Shown piece after piece: positions 1 to 9,000 of a stretch of DNA of 64,000 nucleotides. A program made the translations under genes and the position numbers. The stretch covers positions 4,871,501 through 4,935,500 of the forward strand of contig NZ_CP087190.1 of the NCBI RefSeq assembly GCF_024749165.1, written 5' to 3'. The stretch's first letter is position 1, and every line of letters begins with the position of its first letter. Source of the stretch: Pseudomonas sp. B21-023. Lineage in GTDB: Bacteria; Pseudomonadota; Gammaproteobacteria; Pseudomonadales; Pseudomonadaceae. Below the pieces are notes generated by a model. It had not been told where the DNA came from and searched no databases. It saw nothing but the letters and a program-made list of their open reading frames with translations.

Positions 1-3000
1 TTGCCGCCGAACACGCCGCCCTCGACCGTCAGGCTGTTCCCGGCGGCGATCTGGATCGCGCCGCTACCGCCGATTTCACCCAGCGTGGTGTTGCCGTCGA
101 GGTTGAGGCTGGCGCCACTGCTGACATTCAGCTCGCTCTGGGTGCCGAGGGCGGTGGTGCCGACGGTGCTCAGGCTGCCAGACAGGATATTGAGGATGCC
201 GCTGAAGGTGTTGTTGCCCGACAGCGTCAGGTCAGCCAGGCCGCTCTTGTTCAGTTCGCCGGCTCCGCTGAGCACGCCGGCCAGGTGCAGGTCATTGCTG
301 CCCAGCACGTTGAGCACGCCGCTGACATTGACCGGATTGGCCAAGGTGACGGCACTGGCGCTGTCGAGGTTGGCGTTACCGGTGACGTCCAGGCCGCCGC
401 TGCCAAGGGCGGCATCATTGCCAACCACCAAGGTGCCGGCCTGCAGCTCGGTACCACCGCTGTAGGTGTTGGCGCCCATCAGCGCGAAGCGGGCGAAGCC
501 GGCCTTGAGCAGGCGGCCGCTGCCGCCGACGGTGCCGCCGAGGGTCAGGTCGTTGCCGCCCAGAATCGTCAGGTCACCCGTGGCATTGACGCTGTTGGCC
601 AAGGTCACGGCCTGGCTGCTGTCCAGGCTGGTGCCGGCCACGGTATTCAGGCTGCCGCTGCCCAGCGCGGTATTGGAACCCAGCACCAGGGTGCCGCCAT
701 TGAGCGCAGTGTTGCCGGCATAGGTGTTGTTGCCGGCCAGCGCCAGCCGGGCGCTGCCAGCCTTGACCAGGCCACCGACGCCGCCGATGTTGCCGCCCAG
801 CGCCAGGTCGTTGCTACCGGCGATGTTCAACGGCCCCGCCAGAGTGATGGCATTGCCCAGCACGACCGAGGCGTTGCTGTCGAGGGTGGTACCCGCCGCA
901 GTTTCAAGCGCACCGTTGCCCAGGGCCGTGTTGCTGCCGACGATCAAAGTGCCGCCACTGAGCACGGTACCGCCGCTGTAGCTGTTGTTGCCGTTGAGCA
1001 CCAGGGTACCGCTGTCGAGCTTGTTGAGCTTGCCGACGCCGGTCAGGCCGACATCGAGGGTCGCCGTGGCACCCGGGTCGACCCGCACGCTGGTGTCGCC
1101 ACTCGTGCCGTTGATCAGGTCGAGCACACCGGCGGTACCGGCCAGCAGGCGGTAGCCATCGCTGACGAACTGCAGGCCGTTGACCGTCTGGCTGCCGTCG
1201 ACGGTGACATCGCCGGCTATACCCTGGAACACCGCGAAGGTGCTGCCCCAAGTGGTGTTGGTCAGGCCGTTGAGGTCAGTCCAGTTGGTATTGCCGGCAT
1301 TCCACACCCCGGCACCGCCGTCTACCTGACCGTTGGGCACGTTCTGGCTGCCATCCCAGAATTGGATATTGAGCCCCGCAGCGCTGACCAGCAGGTTGAC
1401 CTGGTTGGCCAGGGCGGTCTGCAAGGTCACGTCGCCCAGGCCCACGCCCAGCGGCAGGCTGCCGAAGTCCAGGCCGTTGTCGGTGAGGGCGCCGGTGTAG
1501 TCGAAGACGCGGTACACACCGTTGCCGAAGCCGCCGATGCTGCTGACATTGAGCGTGCCGTCGAGGGTCAGGTTGCCACCGACGTTGAACAGCGCGGTGC
1601 CGCCAGTGGACGGCGAGCCGAGGCCGATATCGACGATCGAACCGCTGTTGAGCACCAGGCTGCCGAGGCCCAGGGTCGCGCCGCTCTGCCCGGCCAGGTG
1701 GCCGCCGTTGTCGATCACCACCGAGGCATTGGCGGTGCCGCTGCCGGTAAGGGTCGCACCGCTGGCCACGGTCAGCAGGTTGCTGCCCAAGGTGCCGTCG
1801 ACTTTCAAGGTACCGGCGTTGACCTGGGTATTGTCGGCCAGGTTGCTGCTACCGGTCAGGGTCAGGGTACCGCTGCCGACCTTGGTCAGGCCGCCCAAGC
1901 CATTGAGGGCGCCAGCGAAGGTGCTGCTGAGGTTGTTGCCGCCCAGGCTCAGGACGCTGCCGACGCCAACATCGACCAGGCCACTGCCGGTCAGGCTGCC
2001 AAGGCTGGCATTGCCATTAAGGTTGAGCTGGCCGCTGGCGCCGACATTGAGGGTGTCGACGTTGGCCAGCACACCGCTACCGAGCGTGGTGAGGGAACCC
2101 GCCTGGATATCCACGTTGCCGCTGAAGGTCTTGACGCCGACCAGGGTAAGGTCGTCGACACCGGTCTTGACCAGATTGCCGCTGCCGCCGAGGTCGCCAC
2201 TGAGGATCAGCGCATTTGCGGTTTCGACAGTCAGGTTGGCGCCGTTGCTCAGGGCTACGGTGTTGCCCAGGGCCATGGCCGAGCTGTTGGCCAGGGTGGC
2301 ATCGGCGGTGACCGCCAGGGTGCCGGTGCCCAGTGCGCCGCTGCTGCCCAGGGTCAGGCGCCCGGCGTTGAGCTGGGTGCCACCCTGGTAGCCGTTGTTG
2401 CCATTGAGGGTCAGGTTGCCGCTGCCGTTCTTGGTCAGGCCTGCCGTGCCGTTGATCACGCCGTTGAGGGTCAGGTCATTGCCGCCATCGACGGTCAGGC
2501 CAGCGTTGAGGGTGACGTTGTTGGCCAGGGTAGTGCTGGCGCCGCTGCTCAAGGTCGAGGCCCCGGCGACGGTCAGGGCGCCCTGCCCCAGCGCGTTGTC
2601 GTTGCCGACCACCAGCCGGCCGGCACCGAGGGTGGTGCCGCCCAGGTAGCTGTTGGCGCCGTTGAGGATCAGGGTGCTGGTACCGGCCTTGTTCAGGCCG
2701 CCGACGCCATCCACCACGCCGGTGAGGGTCAGGTCGGCGCTGCCCGGCAGGTTGAGGGTGCCGCCCAGGTGCACGTTGTTGGCCAGGGTGACGCCCGCAC
2801 CGCCGGCATCGAGGCTGGTGTTGGCGCCGGTGCTGAGGTCGCCGCTACCCAGCGCGGTGTTGCTGCCGACCACCAGGGAGCCGCCATTGAGGGTAGTACC
2901 GCCGCTGTAGGTGTTGTTGCCGTTGAGGGTCAGGCTGGCGGCGCCGTTCTTGACCAGGCCGTTGTTGCCGGAGACCACGCCATTGAGGGTCAGCGCCTGG

Positions 3001-6000
3001 CTGCCGCCGAGGGTCAGGTTGCCACCGGCGAGGTTGACGGCATTGGCCAGTACCAGCGCCTGGCTGGCGTCGAGGCCGGCGGCGCCGTTGACGGTCAGGG
3101 CCCCGCTGCCCAAGGCGCCGGCATTGCCCAGCAGCAGGCTGCCAGCCTGCAGCGAGGTGCCGCCGGCGTAGGTATTGATGCCATTGAGCACCAGCTGCCC
3201 GACACCCAGCTTGTTCAGCGCCCCGGCACCGCTGATCACACCGTCAAGGGTCAGGGTCTGGGCATTGTTGATAGCCAATGTGGCAGCGGCGCCGAGGCCA
3301 ATGGCATTGGCCAGTTGCAGCGCCCCGGTGGTGGCCAGGGTGCTGTTGCCGGTCACCGACAGGTTGCCCGTGCCCAACGCGGTGTTGTTGCCCAGCGTCA
3401 GGGTGCCAGCGCCAAGCGTGGTAATGCCTTGATAGGTGTTGGCGGCGCCGAGGGTCAGGTTGCCGGTACCGGTCTTGGTCAAGCCGCCGGTACCGCTGAT
3501 CACGCCGTTCAATGTCAGGTCGTTGTTGCCGGTCAGGCCCAGGGTGTCGTTCAGCGTCACCTGGTTGGCCAGGGTCAAGGCACCCGTGGTGGCCAGGTTG
3601 CTGGCGCCGCCGACGACAAGGTTGCCGGTACCCAGGGCCTGGTTGTTGCCCAGGGTGAGCGTGCCGGCATTGAGGGTCACGCCGCCAATCAAGGTGTTGG
3701 CGCCACTGAGGGTGAGGTTGCCGACGCCGTTCTTGGTCAGGCTGCCGGCCCCCGTGACCAGCCCGCCCAGGCCCAGGTCGTTGCTGCCGGCGATGGTGAG
3801 GTTACCCCCCAGGTTGACGGTGTTGCCGATAGTGATCGCCGAGGCGCTGTCCAGCGTGGTCCCGGCAGCCGCGTTGAGCTGGCCGAGGCCGAGGGCGCTG
3901 GCGCTGCCGAGCACCAGGGTGCCGGCATTGAGATTGGTGTTGCCCAAATGGCCATTGGTGCCGTTCAGGGTCAGGGTGCCGCTGCCGGTCTTGGTCAGGC
4001 CGCCGACGCCGCTGACGTTGCCGCCCAGGGTCAGGTTTTGCGCCCCGGCGACGGTCAGGTTGCCGGCCAGGTTGACCTGGTTGGCCAGGGTGACGTTGGC
4101 ATTGCTGCTGAGGGTGGTGCCGCCGGCTGCGTTCAGGGCACCCGTGCCCAGTGCAGTGTTGCTGCCTACCACAAGGGTGCCACCGTTCAGGCTGGTAATG
4201 CCCTGCTGGCTGTTGCTGCCGTTGAGGGTGAGCGTACCGGCACCAGCCTTGATCAGGTCACCGGTGCCGCTGAGCGCGCCGTTGAGGGTGAGGTCGTTGC
4301 TCCCCGGCAGGGTGAGGTTGGCGTTCAGGGCGACGGTGTTGCCAAGCGCCAGGTTGCCGGTGGCGTCCAGGCTTGAGGCGCCGGTAACGGTCAGGCCCCC
4401 AGTGCCCAGCGCCTGGGCGTTGCCCAGGGTCAGGGTACCGGCACCCAGGCTGGTGCCGCCGCTGTAGGTGTTGGCATTGCCCAGGGTCAGGTTGGCACCG
4501 CCGTTCTTGGTCAGGCTGCCAGTCCCCGAGACCACGCCGGACAGGCCCAGATCGGCGGAACCGGCGACAGTCAGGGCACCGCTGAGGCTGAAGGCGTTGC
4601 CGAGGGTGACAGCTGTATTGCTGTCCAGGATAGTGCCGTTGGCGGTGCTGACCGTGCCGGTACCGAAGGCAGTGTTATTGCCGACCACCACCGTGCCGCC
4701 ATTGAACAGGGTGCCGCCGGTATAGCTGTTGGCCCCATTGAGCACCAGCGTGCCGCTGTCGAGCTTGGCCAGTTGGCCGCTGCCAGAGAGGCCAACGTTG
4801 AGGGTCGCGGTGACGCCCGGATCGACGCGCAAGGCAAAGGCGCCGTTGCTGCCGTTGACCAGGTCCAGGCCACCGGCGCCGATCAGGCGATAGCCGTTGG
4901 TGACGAATTGCAGGCCGGTGGCGGCCTGGGTGCCGACCACGGTGACATCGCCCGCGATGCCCTGGAAGACCGCGAAGTCGCTGGCCCAACTGCCATTGAG
5001 CACGCCGTTGACATCAGTCCAGTTGGTGTTCCCCCCGTTCCACGTACCGGTCCCGCCGTCGATCACACCATTGGGCACGCTCTGCGCCCCATCCCAGAAC
5101 TGCACGGTGCCGGTGGCGCCGCCGACCAGCAGGTTGACCTGACTGCCGATGGATGTCTGCACCTGTAGGTCGCCGGGCAACACGACACCCGGCACGTTGC
5201 CGATCAGCAGGCCGTTGTCCACCAACCCGCCGGTGTAGTCGAACAGCCGATAGATACCGGTGCCGAAGCCGCCGAGGTCGGTGACGTTGAGGGTACCGTC
5301 CAGGGTCAGATTGCCATTGACGCTGACCACTGCGGTGCCGCCGGTGGCCGGCGATGCCAGGCCAAAGTCGAGGATCGAGCCGCTGTGCAGGGTCAGCGCA
5401 CCAGTGCTGAGGGTCGCGCCGCTGTTGGCCAGCAGGTGCGCGCCGTTGGCAATGTCGACTGCGCCCAGCAGGCTGCCGGTACCACCGAGGCTGGCGCCGC
5501 TGTTGACCTGCACGCTGGGGCTGGCCAGCGAGCCCGTGACGTTGAGCAGGCCGGCATTGACCGTGGTATTGCCGCCGAGCACGTTGACGCCGGACAGTTC
5601 GAAGCTGCCAGTACCGGTCTTGATCAGCCCGCCACTGCCCGCCAGGGCACCACTGAACACACTGTTGAGGTTGTTGCCGCCCAGGGTCAGGTCACCGCCG
5701 CCGGCGATGTTCACCGTGCCGGCCCCGCTCAGGCCACCGATGGTGGCGCTGGCACCGAGATTGAGGCTGGTGCCGGCGCCGACGCTGACCGCCGAGGTAT
5801 TGCCCAGGGCCGTGTTGCCGACCGTGGTGATGCTGCCGCCAAGCAGGTCGATGGCGCCGCTGAAGGTGTTGTTGCCGGTGAGCGTCAGGTCGGACACGCC
5901 GTTCTTGATCAACCCGCCGGTACCACTGAGCACACCGCCCAGGGTCAGGTTGTTGCTGCCGCCCAGGGTCAGGTTGGCGCCGAGGTTTACGTTGTTGCCC

Positions 6001-9000
6001 AGGGTCATCGCCACGCTGTTGGCCAGCGTCGAGGCGCCGCCGACGTTCAATGCCCCGGTGCCCAGCGCGGCGGCGTTGGCCAAGGTCAGGGTGCCGGCAT
6101 TGAGGTTCAGGCCACCGCTGAAGGTGTTGGCGCCGCTCAGGGTCAGATTGCTGCTGCCGTTCTTGGTCAAGGCCCCCGCACCGCTGATCACGCCGCCCAA
6201 GGTCGTGGTGTTGCTGCCTGGCAGGGTCAGGGTGGCGCCGTTGCCAAGGGCGATGGCGTTGCCGAGGTTGAGGGTAGCGCTGGAGTCGAGGCTGGCATTG
6301 CCACCCACGCTCAAGGCGCCGCCGCCGATGGCGTTGTTGTTGCCCAGGATCAGAGTGCCGGCATTGAGGGTGGTGCCGCCACTGTAGGTGTTGTTGCCGT
6401 TGAGGGTCAGCACGGCGCTGCCGTTCTTGACCAGTGCACCGCTGCCGCTGATGAGGCCGCCAAGGTTGGTGGCGTTGCTGCCCAGCACGGTCAGGGTGCT
6501 GCCACCCAAGCTGATGCCGTTGGTCACGGCGACGGCGGTACTGGCGTCGAGATTGGCGTTGCCGCCCACGGTCAGGGCGCCGATGCCCAGCGCGGTGTTG
6601 CTGCCCAGGGTCAGCGTGCCGGCATTGAGCTGGGTGCCGTTGGTGTAGAGGTTGTTGCCGCTCAGGGTCAGGTTGGCGTTGCCATTTTTGACCAGCGAAC
6701 CGATGCCGCTGACCACGCCGCTCAGGCCCAGGTCGGCGCTGCCATCAATGGTCAACGGGCCGGCGATGTTCACGTCGTTGGCCAGGCTTACCGCCGTATT
6801 GGCATCCAGGTGGGTACCTGCCAGGGTATTGAGGGTACCGGTACCCAGCGCGGTGTTGCTGCCGACCACCAGGGTACCGGCGTTCAGGCGGGTGATGCCG
6901 CTGTTGCTGTTGTTGCCGGTCAGGGTCAGGGTGGTGCCGCCATTCTTGGTGATGCCGCCGGCACCGGCGATGGTGCCGCTCAGGGTCAGGTCGTTGCTGC
7001 CGGGCAGGATGAAGTTGCCCGCCAGGTTGAGCGCGTTGCCAAGGTTCAGCCCGGCCACGCTGGTGTCCAGTGTGGTGTTGTTGGCGGCGTTGAGCGCGCC
7101 GGTGCCCAGTGCGGTGTTGCTGCCGACCACCAGGGTGCCGGCGTTGAGGGTAGTGGCGCCGCTGTGGGTGTTGTTGCCGCTCAGGGTCAAAGTGGCGCTG
7201 CCGTTCTTGATCAGACCACCAGTGCCACTGAGGGCGCCGGCCAGGGTGAGGTTGCTGGTGGTCGGCAGGGTCAGGTCGGCAGCGAGGTTGACGGCGTTGT
7301 TCAGGGTCATCGCCGTCGAGTTGGCGAGGGTCGATGCGCCACCGACCGTCAACGCGCCGGTTCCCAACGCGGCGGCGCTGGCCAGGGTCAAGGTACCGGC
7401 ATTGAGGGTGAGGCCGCCGCTGAAGGTGTTGGCGCCGCTCAGGGTCAGGTTGGTGGCGCCATTCTTGACCAGTGCGCCGGTGCCGCTTATCACCCCGCCC
7501 AAGGTGGTGGTGTTGCTGCCTGGCAGGGTCAGGGTGTTGCCGGCGAGGTTGATGGCGTTGCCCAGGTTCAGGGTGCCGCTGCCGTCGAGGCTGGCATTGC
7601 CGCCCAGGGTCAGGCCGCCAGTGCCCAGGGCATTGCTGTTGCCCAGGGTCAGCAGCCCGGCGTTCAGGGTGGTGCCGCCGCTGAAGGTGTTGTTGCCATT
7701 GAGCGTCAGGCCGGCACTGCCGCTCTTGACCAGGGCGCCGGTGCCGCTGATCTGCCCGGTCAGGGTAGTGGCGTTGCTGCCCAGCACGGTCAAGGTGTTG
7801 CCGCCCAGGCTGATGCTGTTGGTCGCCGAGACGGCGGTACTGGTGTCCAGGTTGGCGTTGCCGCCCAGGGTCAGGCCGCCGATGCCCAGTGCGGTGTTGC
7901 TGCCGAGAACCAAGGTACCGGCATTGAGCTGGGTGCCGTTGGTGAAGGTGTTGCTGCCACTCAGGGTCAGGCTGGCGTTGCCGTTCTTGACCAGCGAGCC
8001 GATGCCGCTGATCACGCCGCTCAGCCCAAGGTTGGCAGTGCCGTCGATGGTCAGGGGGCCGGCGGCAATGACGTCGTTGGCCAGGCTGACCGCGGTGCTG
8101 GCGTCCAGGTGAGTCCCCACGGCGGTGTTGAGGATGCCGGAACCCAACGCCGTGTTGCTGCCGACCACCAGGGTGCCGCCATTGAGGAAGGTGGAGCCGC
8201 TGTGGGTGTTGGCGCCGGTCAAGGTCAGGGTGGTATTGCCGGCCTTGCTCAGGCCGCCGCTGCCGGCGATGACGCCACTCAAGGTCAGGTCGTTGCTGCC
8301 GGGCAGGTTGAGGTTGCCGGCCAAGTTCAGGCCGTTGCCGATGTTCAGCCCGGCGACACTGGTGTCCAGGCTGGTGTTGGCCGCGGCGTTGAGCACGCCG
8401 GTGCCTAGCGCGGTGCTGCTGCCCAGCACCAGGGTGCCGGCGTTGAGCGCGGTGGCGCCGCTGTGGGTGTTGTTGCCGCTGAGGGTCAGGCTGGCGCTGC
8501 CATTCTTGACCAGGCCGCCGGTGCCGCTGAGGGTCCCGGCCATGTTGAGGTTGTTGGCGCCTGTCAGGGTCAGGTTAGCGCCCAGGTTGACGGCGTTACC
8601 CAAGGTCATCGCCGCGGTGTTGGCCAGCGTCGATGCGCCGCCCACGGTCAGGGCCCCGGTACCGAGCGCCGTGGCGCTGGCCAGGGTCAGGGTGCCGGCG
8701 TTGAGGGTGAGGCCACCGCTGAAGGTGTTGGCGCCACCCAGGGTCAGGTTGGTGCTGCCGTTCTTGACCAGCGCGCCGGTGCCACTGATCACACCACCCA
8801 GGGTGGTTGCGCTGGTGCCAGGTAAAGTCAGGGTGTTGCCGGCCAGGTCGATGGCGTTGCCCAGGTTCACCGCCACGCCCGCGTCGAGGCTGGCGTTGCC
8901 GCCCAAGGTGAGGCCGCCGGTGCCCAGGGCGTTGTTGTTGCCCACGGTGAGGACCCCGCTGTTGAGGGTCGTGCCGCCGCTGAAGGTGTTGCTGCCGTTG

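Noticed and set aside
285..4376. Plus-strand open frames of 1,363 codons (285-4376) and 1,007 codons (5385-8408) opposite the adhesin
   Set aside because: They are antisense to the repeat array. Periodic, GC-rich repeats lack stops in this frame; the translation is low-complexity (QGAG/VAAQGQ) and has no ribosome site or signal.
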